DNA of 64,000 nucleotides from Acuticoccus sediminis (GTDB lineage Bacteria; Pseudomonadota; Alphaproteobacteria; Rhizobiales; Amorphaceae). The stretch lies in the NCBI RefSeq assembly GCF_003258595.1, contig NZ_QHHQ01000002.1, positions 1,361,830-1,425,829 of the forward strand, given 5' to 3'. The translations under genes and the position numbers were made by a program. Positions 42,274-50,984 of the stretch are shown piece after piece. The notes beneath the pieces were generated by a model. That model had not been told where the DNA came from, did not search any database, and saw nothing but the letters and a program-made list of their open reading frames with translations. The first letter of the stretch is position 1. Every line of letters begins with the position of its first letter.

Positions 42274-43665
42274 TTGGACGAAATCGACATGCTGGTCATC
42301 GGCAGCGGACCGGCGGGGCGGCGGGCCGCCGTGCAGTCCGCCAAGCTGGGCAAGTCCGTTCTGGTGGTGGACCGCGGCAAGCGGCACGGCGGCGTCTCCG
42401 TGCACACCGGCACGATCCCCTCCAAGACGCTGCGCGAAACCGTGCTCAACCTCTCCGGCTGGCGCGAGCGCGGCTTCTACGGGCAGAGCTACCGGGTCAA
42501 GAAGGACATTTCCGCCCTCGACCTGATGCAGCGCCTGCACAAGACGCTGGACCACGAGGTGGAGGTCCTGCAGCACCAGTTCATGCGCAACATGGTGCGC
42601 AGCGCCTTCGCCGAGGCGAGCTTCGTCGACGCCAACACCGTGCTCCTGACCGACGAGGACGGCGACACCCACAAGGTGAGCTTCGACAAGGCGCTGATCG
42701 CCACCGGCACGAAGCCGTTCCGCCCCGCTCACGTGCCATTCGACCGGACGCGCGTCTTCGACAGCGACGAGATCCTCGAGATCGAGGCGCTGCCGCGCAC
42801 CCTCACGGTGATCGGCGGCGGCGTCATCGGGGTGGAGTACGCGACGATCTTCTCCGCGCTCGACGTGCCGGTCACGCTGATCGAGGCGCGCGGCTCCATC
42901 CTCGACTTCGTCGACAGGGAGATCGTCGCCGACTTCATCCACCAGATGCGCGACCGGGGAATGACGATCCGCCTCGGCACCGAGGTGAAGGGGATCGAGG
43001 CGGGGGCGACCGGTGTCGACGTCGCCCTGTCCGACGGCCGGCGGGTGCGCTCGCAGATCCTCCTGTTCGCGGCCGGCCGCTCGGGCAACGTCGACGCGCT
43101 GAACCTCGGCGCGATCGGCATTGCGGCGGACCGGCGGGGACGGCTGAAGGTCGACCCGAAGACCTTCCAGACGGACGTCCCGAACATCTACGCCGCCGGC
43201 GACGTCATCGGCTTCCCGAGCCTCGCCTCGACCTCCATGGAGCAGGGCCGCGTGGCGGCGTGCCACGCCTTCGGGATCCCGCTCCCGCCGGCGCCGGAGA
43301 GCTTCCCCTACGGCATCTACGCCGTGCCGGAGATCTCCACCGTCGGCATGTCGGAGGAGGAGGCGCGCGAGGCGGGGATCGCCTACGAGTGCGGGATCGC
43401 CCGGTTCCGCGAAACCTCGCGCGGCCACATCATGGGGGTGAACTCGGGCTTCCTGAAGCTCATCTTCGCGCTCGACACGCGGCGGCTCCTGGGCGCGCAC
43501 ATCGTCGGCGAGGGCGCGACGGAGCTGATCCACATCGGCCAGGCGGTCATCAACCTGCACGGCACGGTGGATTTCTTCGTCGAGAACACCTTCAACTATC
43601 CGACGCTGGCCGAGGCGTACAAGGTCGCCGGCCTCGACGCCTGGAACCGGATGGGCCAGCCCTGA
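42274..43665 (+). CDS. sthA: Soluble pyridine nucleotide transhydrogenase (Si-specific)
   Basis: 463 residues, matching the length of E. coli SthA. The FAD site is MLVIGSGPAGRRAAVQSAKLGKSV. The motif HTGTIPSKTLRE replaces the redox-active CxxxxC of lipoamide dehydrogenases, as in SthA. The NAD(P) site is VIGGGVIGVEYATIFSALDVPVTLIE; a second FAD contact is IYAAGDVIGFPSLASTSMEQGR; a typical dimer domain closes the protein. It equilibrates NADPH and NADH in the cytoplasm. I chose the TTG at 42274 because AAGGGAGGGG lies just upstream and the protein then starts like its relatives. Confidence 0.9.
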   Translation: MDEIDMLVIGSGPAGRRAAVQSAKLGKSVLVVDRGKRHGGVSVHTGTIPSKTLRETVLNLSGWRERGFYGQSYRVKKDISALDLMQRLHKTLDHEVEVLQHQFMRNMVRSAFAEASFVDANTVLLTDEDGDTHKVSFDKALIATGTKPFRPAHVPFDRTRVFDSDEILEIEALPRTLTVIGGGVIGVEYATIFSALDVPVTLIEARGSILDFVDREIVADFIHQMRDRGMTIRLGTEVKGIEAGATGVDVALSDGRRVRSQILLFAAGRSGNVDALNLGAIGIAADRRGRLKVDPKTFQTDVPNIYAAGDVIGFPSLASTSMEQGRVAACHAFGIPLPPAPESFPYGIYAVPEISTVGMSEEEAREAGIAYECGIARFRETSRGHIMGVNSGFLKLIFALDTRRLLGAHIVGEGATELIHIGQAVINLHGTVDFFVENTFNYPTLAEAYKVAGLDAWNRMGQP

Positions 43666-44076
43666 CGGCGCCACGCGTCGGGACGTGCCGGGAGCCATGA
43701 GCGGCGCGGGCAGCCGCCATCCGGATCGGCGCGAGCCTGCGGTCCCTGCGGCAGTCGAGACCGACGGGCGCGCATAGCAGCCCCGACGCGCCTTGCAGCG
43801 GCTTTCGCTGGCGCCAGTTGTGCGTTGCGATATCGTTGGATGATCGAATCCGAACAGGAGCCTTCGCGCGCAGCGGACGGCCGCCGGGCAAGCCCAGCGT
43901 CTGGCCACTGCGCTCCTTGCTGCGCGCACCTCAACCCCGCCGGAAGACCGCCCGTCCGACACGGGCGGCCGACACGGCGCCCCCCTTCTCACGGCCGGCG
44001 CGGACGACCCCGCCGCACACGGCCGCGACCTCACGACACCCGGCCACCGGCCGACACGACGCTCGAAAGATCCGCT
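43666..44076. other. Intergenic region before the MFS gene
   Basis: About 410 bases. An open frame in phase with the MFS gene reaches back to 43825, but its residues show no family similarity, so I treat it as non-coding. Around 43826-43858 the DNA is AT-richer and contains GCGATATCG, possibly promoter DNA. Nothing else is evident. Confidence 0.4.
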
Positions 44077-45306
44077 ATGACCCACGAACTGGCCGCTTCG
44101 CCGACCGCAATCCCGCATGTCGCGGAAGGACACGACGCGCGGGCGTGGCTCGTCATCGTCGCGCTGGCGCTCGGCGGCTTCGCGATCGGGACCTCCGAGT
44201 TCGCGTCGATGGCGCTGGTGCCGTACATCTCGGCGGCGTTCGGCGTCACCCAGGCGGACGCGTCCGACGTCATCAGCGCCTATGCGCTCGGCGTCGTGGT
44301 GGGCGCGCCGGTGCTCGTCGTGCTCGGCGCGCGGCTGCCCAAGCGGTGGCTCCTCATCGGCTTCATGGGGGCCTTCGCGCTGTTCAACGGCTTCTCCGCG
44401 CTCGCGCCCACTTACGAGACACTGATCGCGGCCCGCTTCCTCTCCGGCCTGCCCCATGGCGCCTACTTCGGCGTCGCGGCGCTGGTCGCCGCACGGCAGG
44501 TGGCGCCGAACCGCCGCTCCTCGGCGGTCGCGCGGGTGATGCTGGGACTCACCTTCGCCACCATCATCGGCGTGCCGTTCTCCAACATCCTCGGCCAGAC
44601 GGTGGGCTGGCGCGCGGCGTTCGGCGTGGTGTCCTGCCTCGCGGCGGCGACGGCGCTCTCGGTCTACCTGACGGTGCCGGCCGGTCGCGTCTCCAAGCAG
44701 AGCAGCCCGCTGCAGGAGCTGGGGGCGCTCGGCAACCGCCAGGTGCTGCTGACGCTCGCCACCGGCGCGGTCGGCTTCGGCGGCATGTTCGCCGTCTACA
44801 CCTACATCGCCTCGACGATGATCACCGACATGTCGCTCGCCGAGGAGATGGTGCCGCTGGCGCTCGCGGTGATCGGCACGGGCATGACCGCCGGCGCGCT
44901 CATCGCCGGCTGGGCGGCGGACCGCAACCAGACGGTCTCGGCCTTCGCGCTCATGACCGTCGCGCTGCTGGCGATGATCGCCTACCCCTCGGCCATCGTG
45001 TCGCTGCCGACCTACCTTCTGGTCGTCTTCACGATCGGCGCCGCGGGCGGCCTCTCGACGGTGCTGCAGACCCGGCTGATGGACGTGGCGGGCGATGCGC
45101 AGCAGCTCGCCGCCGCGCTCAACCACTCCGCCTTCAACCTCGCCAACGCGCTCGGCCCGTTCGCGGCGGCGACCGCGATCCAGGCCGGCTACAGCTTCGC
45201 CAACGCATCTGGGTACGTCGGCGCCGGCCTCAGCGTCCTCGGCATCGCCGTCTTCGCGCTGACCATCTTCGATGCGCGCCGCACCCGGGCGAAGCGGCGC
45301 ATCTGA
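44077..45306 (+). CDS. Major facilitator superfamily exporter (AraJ/drug:H+ antiporter-like)
   Basis: 409 residues, twelve predicted helices. It begins ARAWLVIVALALGGFAIGTSEFASMALVPYISAAFGVTQADASDVISAYALGVVVGAPV, the pattern of AraJ/YdhP-type sugar-efflux and drug exporters. The cytoplasmic loop LPKRWLLIGFMG and RFLSGLPHGAYFGVAALVAARQV support this, as does the later FTIGAAGGLSTVLQTRLMDVAGDAQQLAAALNHSAFNLANALGPF. Probably a proton-driven exporter; the substrate is unknown. It is convergent with the dehydratase gene, with a hairpin between them. Confidence 0.88.
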   Translation: MTHELAASPTAIPHVAEGHDARAWLVIVALALGGFAIGTSEFASMALVPYISAAFGVTQADASDVISAYALGVVVGAPVLVVLGARLPKRWLLIGFMGAFALFNGFSALAPTYETLIAARFLSGLPHGAYFGVAALVAARQVAPNRRSSAVARVMLGLTFATIIGVPFSNILGQTVGWRAAFGVVSCLAAATALSVYLTVPAGRVSKQSSPLQELGALGNRQVLLTLATGAVGFGGMFAVYTYIASTMITDMSLAEEMVPLALAVIGTGMTAGALIAGWAADRNQTVSAFALMTVALLAMIAYPSAIVSLPTYLLVVFTIGAAGGLSTVLQTRLMDVAGDAQQLAAALNHSAFNLANALGPFAAATAIQAGYSFANASGYVGAGLSVLGIAVFALTIFDARRTRAKRRI

Positions 45307-45327
45307 TCCGCATCCCGACCGATGAGC

Positions 45328-45345
45328 GGCGGGCCTCGGCCCGCC
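45328..45345. terminator. Hairpin between convergent MFS and dehydratase genes
   Basis: GGCGGGC-CTCG-GCCCGCC, a perfect seven-base-pair stem with a CTCG tetraloop, 21 bases after the MFS stop and 1 base before the dehydratase stop. Probably a bidirectional terminator. Confidence 0.55.
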
Positions 45346-45346
45346 T

Positions 45347-47110
45347 CTAGTAGATATCCGGCTCGCCTGCCGCGCGGCCGAAGTCGGCCTGCAGGAAGGT
45401 GAAGTCACAGCCCTGGTCCGCCTGGGTCACGTGGCGTGAGAACATCCAGCCCCAGCCGCGCTCGAACCGCGGCTCGGGCGGGGTCCAGGCGGCGCGGCGG
45501 CGCTCGATCTCCGCCTCGTCGACCAGCATGTCGAGCCGCCGGGCCGGCAGGTCGAGGCGCACGATGTCACCGGTCCTGAGGAGCGCGAGCGGACCGCCGA
45601 CGTAGCTTTCCGGCGCCACATGCAGCACGCACGCGCCGTAGGACGTGCCGGACATGCGCGCGTCCGAGATCCGCAGCATGTCGCGATGGCCCTTCTTGAT
45701 CAGCGCCTTGGGGATCGGCAGCATCCCCCACTCGGGAAAGCCCGGCCCACCCTGCGGCCCCGCGTTGCGCAGGACCATGACGTGGTCCGGCGTGACGTCG
45801 AGCGTCTCGTCGTCCACCGCCGCCTTCATCTCCGGATAGGAATCGAAGACCAGTGCCGGCCCCTCGTGGACATGGAAGGCCGGGTCGCACGCGGCGGGCT
45901 TGATGACCGCGCCGTCGGGGCACAGGTTGCCGCGCAGCACGGCCAGCGACCCCTCGCTGTAGACGGGGTTCGACAGTGAGCGGATGACGTCCGGATTGTA
46001 GACCTCGGCGCCGACGAGGTTCTCGGCCATCGGCCGTCCGGTGACGGTGAGCGCCGAACCGTCGAGCCGGTCCTCCAGCTCCTTCATCAGCGCGCGAAGG
46101 CCGCCGGCGTAATAGAAGTCCTCCATCAGGTAGTCCTTGCCGGAGGGGCGCACGTTGGCGATCAGCGGCGTCACGCGGCCGAGCGCGTCGAGATCGTCGA
46201 GCGTCAGGTCAACGTCCGCGCGCCGCGCGATGGCGATGAGGTGGACGACCGCGTTGGTGGAGCAGCCCGTCGCCATCGCGACGATCGCCGCGTTCCTGAC
46301 CGCGGCGGGGGTGACGATCTCGTCAGGCGTCAGGTCCTCCCACACCATGTCGACGATACGCCGGCCGCAGTCCGCCGACATCCGCTGGTGGCCGGAGTCC
46401 ACCGCCGGGATCGACGACGCGCCGGGCAGCGTCAGCCCCAGCGCCTCGGCGATGGACATCATCGTCGCGGCCGTCCCCATCGTCATGCAGGTGCCGGCGG
46501 AGCGGGCGATACCGCCCTGCACGCCCAGCCACTCGGCGTCGGAGACATTGCCGGCGCGTCGCTCGTCCCAGTACTTCCACGCGTCCGAGCCGGAGCCGAG
46601 GACCTTGCCGGCGTAGTTGCCGCGCAGCATCGGCCCGGCGGGAAGATAGATCATCGGCACTCCCGCCGAGATCGCGCCCATGACGAGGCCGGGCGTGGTC
46701 TTGTCGCAGCCCCCCATCAGGACGACGCCGTCCAGCGGGTGGGAGCGGATCATCTCCTCCGTCTCCATCGCCAGCATGTTGCGGTAGAGCATCGACGTCG
46801 GCTTGGTGAAGCTCTCGTCCACCGAGAGCGACGGCATCTCGACCGCGAGCCCGCCGGAGAGCTGCACCCCGCGCTTCACGTCGACGACGCGGTCGCGGAA
46901 GTGGGCGTGGCAGGTGTTGAGCTCCGACCAGGTGTTGAGGACGCCGATGATCGGGCGGCCGCGAAAGTCGTCCTCCGAAAAGCCGAGCTGCATCATCCGC
47001 GAGCGGTGACCGAAGCTCCTGAGGTCGTCGGGTGCGAACCAACGCGCGGAGCGGAGCTGGTCCGGGGTCTTGCGGATTCTTTGCCTCAGCGCTGGGTCTT
47101 GCCGGTCCAC
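45347..47110 (-). CDS. IlvD/Edd-family sugar-acid dehydratase
   Basis: 587 residues. Iron-sulfur cysteine motifs are GGCDKTTPGLVMGA, ARSAGTCMTMGTAATMMSIAEALGL and ATGCSTNAVVHLIAIARRA. The PGASSIPAVDSGHQRMSADCG stretch and the C-terminal RISDARMSGTSYGACVLHVAPES are typical of the sugar-acid branch (L-arabinonate, D-xylonate, galactonate-type) rather than of dihydroxyacid dehydratase. It removes water from an aldonic acid to give a 2-keto-3-deoxy acid. I chose the GTG at 47110 with GGGGAGGAG upstream. It is divergent from the TRAP dctPQM operon, which probably imports its substrate. Confidence 0.87.
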   Translation of the reverse strand: MDRQDPALRQRIRKTPDQLRSARWFAPDDLRSFGHRSRMMQLGFSEDDFRGRPIIGVLNTWSELNTCHAHFRDRVVDVKRGVQLSGGLAVEMPSLSVDESFTKPTSMLYRNMLAMETEEMIRSHPLDGVVLMGGCDKTTPGLVMGAISAGVPMIYLPAGPMLRGNYAGKVLGSGSDAWKYWDERRAGNVSDAEWLGVQGGIARSAGTCMTMGTAATMMSIAEALGLTLPGASSIPAVDSGHQRMSADCGRRIVDMVWEDLTPDEIVTPAAVRNAAIVAMATGCSTNAVVHLIAIARRADVDLTLDDLDALGRVTPLIANVRPSGKDYLMEDFYYAGGLRALMKELEDRLDGSALTVTGRPMAENLVGAEVYNPDVIRSLSNPVYSEGSLAVLRGNLCPDGAVIKPAACDPAFHVHEGPALVFDSYPEMKAAVDDETLDVTPDHVMVLRNAGPQGGPGFPEWGMLPIPKALIKKGHRDMLRISDARMSGTSYGACVLHVAPESYVGGPLALLRTGDIVRLDLPARRLDMLVDEAEIERRRAAWTPPEPRFERGWGWMFSRHVTQADQGCDFTFLQADFGRAAGEPDIY

Positions 47111-47168
47111 GTCTGTCTCCTCCCCTGGCCGCCGCGATTCTCCGCCGCAGCGGCTACGCAATTTTATG

Positions 47169-47196
47169 TTGACACAAGTTGGATTGCATTTCTAAT
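47169..47196 (+). promoter_or_regulatory. dctP operon promoter candidate
   Basis: TTGACA (47169-47174), 16 bases, TCTAAT (47191-47196), in the AT-rich 126-base gap between the divergent dehydratase and dctP genes. The ribosome site GGGAGGA precedes the dctP ATG. A GntR operator should be nearby, but I see no clean palindrome. Confidence 0.55.
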
Positions 47197-47236
47197 CTTT
47201 CACTACAACTAAAATTTCAATTTGGGAGGAATACCA

Positions 47237-48214
47237 ATGACCATGACCGCCGTAGGTCGCTGTTTCGCCGTGCTCGTTGCCGGCATCGCCCTCGCCGGCC
47301 CCGCCAGCGCCGAAACGACGCTGCGCATCGGCACCGTCCTCGCGCCCGGCGATCCGATGGGTCAGGGGCTGGAGAAGTTCGCCAAGGAGGTCGAGGAGAA
47401 GACCGGCGGCGAGGTCGTCGTCGAGGTCTTCCACAACAGCCAGCTCGGCGACACGACCGAGATGCTCGACCAGGCCCGCGCCGGCGCCAACGTCGGCACC
47501 GTGACGGACGTCGCCCGCCTCTCCTCGTTCGTCCCCTCGCTCGCCATCATGTCGGCGCCGTTCCTGTTCGACACCTACGAGGAGGCCGACAAGTTCGCCC
47601 TGTCCGACGCCTACATGGGCTGGGGCGAGGAACTGAAGGAGAAGGCCGGGCTCGTGATGCTGGCCTCCAACTGGTACCAGGGTCCGCGCCACGCGCTGAC
47701 GCAGAAGCCGTTCAAGACCCCGGCCGACCTCAAGGGCGTGCGCATGCGCACCATCGGCGCGCCCGTCTGGATCGAGACGATCCGCGCCATGGGGGCAGAG
47801 CCGACGCCGATCGCCTGGGGCGAGGTCTATTCCGCCCTGCAGCTCGGCACCATCGACGCGGCCGAGGCGCAGCCCACCGCGATCACCGGCGCCAAGCTCT
47901 TCGAGGTGGTCAAGCACGTCACCAAGACCGGCCACATCCAGCTCGTCACGGCACTGGTGATCTCGGCCGACACCTGGGACGACATCTCTCCGGAGAACCA
48001 GAAGATCGTACGTGATCTCGCGGTCGAGAACGGCCGCTACGCCTCCGGCCTCACCATCGAGCTCGGCGAAAAGGCGCTGAAGGACGTCGCTGCGGCGGGC
48101 GTCGAGATCGACGAGATCGACCTCACGCCCTTCAAGGAGGCGGTCGCCGGCGTCTACACCAAGCTGAACCTCGAGAAGGAAGCCGAGATCGCGAAGTCGG
48201 TGATCGCCGACTGA
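47237..48214 (+). CDS. dctP: TRAP transporter solute-binding protein, DctP family
   Basis: 325 residues: signal peptide (FAVLVAGIALAGPASA), then TTLRIGTVLAPGDPMGQGLEKFAKEVEEKTGGEVVVEVFHNSQLGDTTEMLDQARAG and the ligand-clamp region KGVRMRTIGAPVWIETIRAMGAEPTPIAWGEVYSALQLGTIDAAE, with the conserved Arg that binds a carboxylate. Periplasmic receptor for an organic or sugar acid. The context of a sugar-acid dehydratase points to an aldonate or uronate-type ligand (inference). First gene of dctP-dctQ-dctM-gntR. Confidence 0.92.
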   Translation: MTMTAVGRCFAVLVAGIALAGPASAETTLRIGTVLAPGDPMGQGLEKFAKEVEEKTGGEVVVEVFHNSQLGDTTEMLDQARAGANVGTVTDVARLSSFVPSLAIMSAPFLFDTYEEADKFALSDAYMGWGEELKEKAGLVMLASNWYQGPRHALTQKPFKTPADLKGVRMRTIGAPVWIETIRAMGAEPTPIAWGEVYSALQLGTIDAAEAQPTAITGAKLFEVVKHVTKTGHIQLVTALVISADTWDDISPENQKIVRDLAVENGRYASGLTIELGEKALKDVAAAGVEIDEIDLTPFKEAVAGVYTKLNLEKEAEIAKSVIAD

Positions 48215-48243
48215 CCGCCCGCGCAAGAGTCGCGGAGAGCGCC

Positions 48244-48744
48244 ATGCCGTCCCGCCTGAGCCACTTCCTCCACCGCCTGGAGGCCGCCGCCGCCATCGGC
48301 CTCCTGATTGCCATTGTCCTCCTGGTCGCGGCGGCGTCGCTGGCGCGGGCGGCCGGATCGCCGATTATCTGGTCGATCGAGATCGCGCAGCTCCTGTTCG
48401 TCTGGCTGTGCGTCCTGTCGGCGGACCTCGCGCTCCAGGAGAGCCGCCACTTCGGCCTCGCCCTTCTCGCCGAGGCACTCGGCGAGAAGGGCTACCGGCG
48501 GGTCGAGATGTTCAACCTCGCGGTCCTCTCCGCACTGCTGGCGTTCCTGCTCGTCTACGCGGTGCGCAACGCGGCGCTGATGCACCCTCGCCTCTTCGGC
48601 GCGACTCAGATGCACGGCTCCTACACCCACGCCTCCATGGTGCTCGGCTTCGCGCTGATGCTGCGCACCACCCTCGCCCGTCTCTACGGCGTCGCGCGCG
48701 GCAAGGTGCCGGCGCTGCCGATCGCTTCGGAAAGCGTCTCCTGA
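48244..48744 (+). CDS. dctQ: TRAP transporter small permease, DctQ family
   Basis: 166 residues with four hydrophobic segments: LEAAAAIGLLIAIVLLVAAASLARA, IEIAQLLFVWLCVLSADLAL with the typical W-x-x-xx-SAD pattern, LAVLSALLAFLLVYAV, and THASMVLGFALMLRTTLARLY. It supports the large subunit DctM. A GGAGAG ribosome site lies before the ATG. Its stop overlaps the dctM start by one base (TGATG). Confidence 0.88.
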   Translation: MPSRLSHFLHRLEAAAAIGLLIAIVLLVAAASLARAAGSPIIWSIEIAQLLFVWLCVLSADLALQESRHFGLALLAEALGEKGYRRVEMFNLAVLSALLAFLLVYAVRNAALMHPRLFGATQMHGSYTHASMVLGFALMLRTTLARLYGVARGKVPALPIASESVS

Positions 48745-50024
48745 TGCTCCTCCTCATCGCCGCGCTGTTCGCGCTCTTCCTGTTCATCGGCCAGCCCGTC
48801 GCCTTCGCTCTGGGGCTCGCCGCCATCCCCGTCTTCATCCTCTCCGGCACGATGCCGCCCACGGTGGCGGTGCAGAAGATGGTCGCCGCGACGCAGAGCT
48901 TCCCGCTGCTCGCCGTCCCCTTCTTCATCCTCGCCGGCAACCTCATGAACGTCACCGGCATCACCGACCGACTGGTGACGTTCTCGCGCCTCCTCACCGG
49001 CTGGCTCGCCGGCGGGCTGGCGCAGGTCTCGATCGTCCTCTCCTTCATGATGGGCGGCATCTCCGGCTCCGCCGTCGCCGACGCCTCGATGGAGAGCCGG
49101 CTCCTCGGCCCGTCGATGATCGCGCAGGGCTATTCCAGGCCCGTGACGGCCGCGATCCTGGCGTTCGGCTCGATCATCACGGCGACGATCCCGCCGTCGA
49201 TCGGCCTCATCCTATTCGGCTACATCAACGAGGTTTCGATCGGCCGCCTGTTCCTGGCGGGCGTGCTGCCGGGCATCGTCCTGACCATCGTCCTGATGGC
49301 GACCACCTGGCTCGTCGCGCGACGCAACGGCTACGCGCCGGACCTCGCGTCGCTGCCGAGGGGATCCGAGCTGTGGGCGAGCTTCAAGGAGAGCGTCTGG
49401 GCGCTGATGTTCCCGGTGATCCTCATCGTCGGCTTCCGCTTCGGCATCTTCACCGCGACGGAGGCGGGCGCCTTCCTCGTCGTCTACGCCCTCGCCGTCG
49501 GCGTGTTCGTGTACCGCGAGCTGACGGTGGCGCGGGCGCTCGAGGCCCTGAGGGCGTCGGTGTCGGACCTCGGCATGATCATGCTCCTCATCATGATGGC
49601 AGGCGTGCTCGGCTACGCGATCACCATCGAGCGCGCGCCGCAGCAGATCACCGAATTCGTGACGCACCTGTCCCACAACCCGGCGGTGATCCTGGTGCTG
49701 GTGATGGGCGTCCTCGTGGTGTCGGGGATGTTCCTGGAGGGGGCGGCGAACATCCTGCTCGTGACGCCGATCATCATGCCCGTGGTCACCGCAGCCGGGT
49801 TCGACCCGATCCATATGGGCATCCTGATGGTGTTTCTCATCAACCTCGGTGGTCTAACGCCGCCGGTCGGGGTGATCATGTTTTCGGTGTGCGGGATACT
49901 GGACGTGAAGACGGGTGCCTATACCCGGGCATCCATGCCTTTCTTCCTTGCATTATTCGTCTTCTTCATCCTACTCGTCTTGGTTCCGGGGATTTCCACC
50001 TCGCTGCCGCGGCTGTTGATGTGA
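48744..50024 (+). CDS. dctM: TRAP transporter large permease, DctM family
   Basis: 426 residues, the usual DctM length. Typical motifs are LLIAALFALFLFIGQPVAFALG, FPLLAVPFFILAGNLMNVTGITDRL, SFMMGGISGSAVADASMESRLLGPSM, ATIPPSIGLILFGYI and INLGGLTPPVGVIMF. Ion-coupled transport subunit of the same system. It begins on the dctQ stop and is followed 14 bases later by the GntR gene. Confidence 0.93.
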   Translation: MLLLIAALFALFLFIGQPVAFALGLAAIPVFILSGTMPPTVAVQKMVAATQSFPLLAVPFFILAGNLMNVTGITDRLVTFSRLLTGWLAGGLAQVSIVLSFMMGGISGSAVADASMESRLLGPSMIAQGYSRPVTAAILAFGSIITATIPPSIGLILFGYINEVSIGRLFLAGVLPGIVLTIVLMATTWLVARRNGYAPDLASLPRGSELWASFKESVWALMFPVILIVGFRFGIFTATEAGAFLVVYALAVGVFVYRELTVARALEALRASVSDLGMIMLLIMMAGVLGYAITIERAPQQITEFVTHLSHNPAVILVLVMGVLVVSGMFLEGAANILLVTPIIMPVVTAAGFDPIHMGILMVFLINLGGLTPPVGVIMFSVCGILDVKTGAYTRASMPFFLALFVFFILLVLVPGISTSLPRLLM

Positions 50025-50038
50025 CGTTGGGAGGGCGC

Positions 50039-50773
50039 GTGGGCGCTGGATTTCGACCCCGTCCGGATGCGGACATCATCGCCAAGCCGCCGGCGACGAG
50101 CGCCTACCTGCCCACGTCCGCGCGCGTCTTCGACGAGTTGCGGGCCCGCATCGTCTCGCTCGACCTGCCGCCCGGCAGCCGCCTGTCGCGCCCGGACCTC
50201 GCGACGGCCTTCGGCGTCAGCCAGTCGCCGGTGCGCGAGGCGCTGCAGCGGCTGGAAACGCTCGGCCTCGTCGCCACCTATCGCCAGTCCCGCACCGAGG
50301 TGACGCTGATCGACCAGGTGGCGGTGCGGCACGAGCAGTTCTTCCGCACCGGGCTCGAGTGCGAGGTGGTGAACCGCCTCGCCGCCCTGCACGACAAGTC
50401 GGCGCTTCTCGAGGCGCGCGGCATCCTCAAGATGCAGCAGGCGCTCGCCGACGATTCGGCGCAGATCGAGCTCTTCCGCCGCCTCGACGAGGACTTTCAC
50501 CGCGCCCTCTTCCTGGCCGCCGGTCAGGACGCGCTGCACGGCCTCGTCATCGAGCGCACGAGCCAGATGGCCCGGCTGCGCACCCTCGACCTGCCGAGCG
50601 CGGGCAAGATGCAGTCGGTGCTCGACGGGCACGCCGCGGTCCTCACGGCCATCGAGGCCGGCGACCGCCACGCCGCCACCGACGCCATGCGCCGCCACCT
50701 CTCCGGCACGATCGAGCGGATGCCGACCATCGTCGCCCAGCAGCCGGACTACTTTTCCGCTGCGCCGGCCTGA
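50039..50773 (+). CDS. GntR-family regulator, FCD type
   Basis: 244 residues. The N-terminal winged helix is ARVFDELRARIVSLDLPPGSRLSRPDLATAFGVSQSPVREALQRLETLGLV, followed by an all-helical FCD effector domain (LECEVVNRLAALH, LDEDFHRALFLAAGQDAL, HAAVLTAIEAGDRHAATDAMRRHL) with metal-binding-type Asp and His positions. Its place at the end of the TRAP operon suggests that it represses dctPQM and the divergent dehydratase until a sugar acid binds. I chose the GTG at 50039, which has GGGAGGG upstream; GTG 50021 and TTG 50027 are alternatives. Confidence 0.88.
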   Translation: MGAGFRPRPDADIIAKPPATSAYLPTSARVFDELRARIVSLDLPPGSRLSRPDLATAFGVSQSPVREALQRLETLGLVATYRQSRTEVTLIDQVAVRHEQFFRTGLECEVVNRLAALHDKSALLEARGILKMQQALADDSAQIELFRRLDEDFHRALFLAAGQDALHGLVIERTSQMARLRTLDLPSAGKMQSVLDGHAAVLTAIEAGDRHAATDAMRRHLSGTIERMPTIVAQQPDYFSAAPA

Positions 50774-50984
50774 GAGCGGACCGCGGACCGACGTCGACGG
50801 CCTGCCGCGGCAAGGGGCGAAGGCGGCGGCAGCGCCGGCCGGCGCCCGGGCAGTGGCATGGCCGTGGATATCCGCGACACGGGCCAAGACCCTGACCGCA
50901 ATCGCGGTTCGCGTTCCCCGTCGGCTCGACGGGAGCGCACCCGCGACATAGGTTGTGGTCGAAACCACGCGGAATCACCCGAGC

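Noticed and set aside
42073..45408. A minus-strand open frame of more than 1100 codons
   Set aside because: It lies antisense to sthA and the MFS gene, is full of Arg/Asp/Glu/His low-complexity sequence and shows no family motif. It is a by-product of GC-rich codon use on the other strand. Similar long frames opposite 52553-55681 and across 50643-53525 were dismissed for the same reason.
47111..47236. A GntR operator in the dehydratase/dctP gap
   Set aside because: Several TTG/CAA fragments are present, but none forms a convincing dyad, so no site is called.
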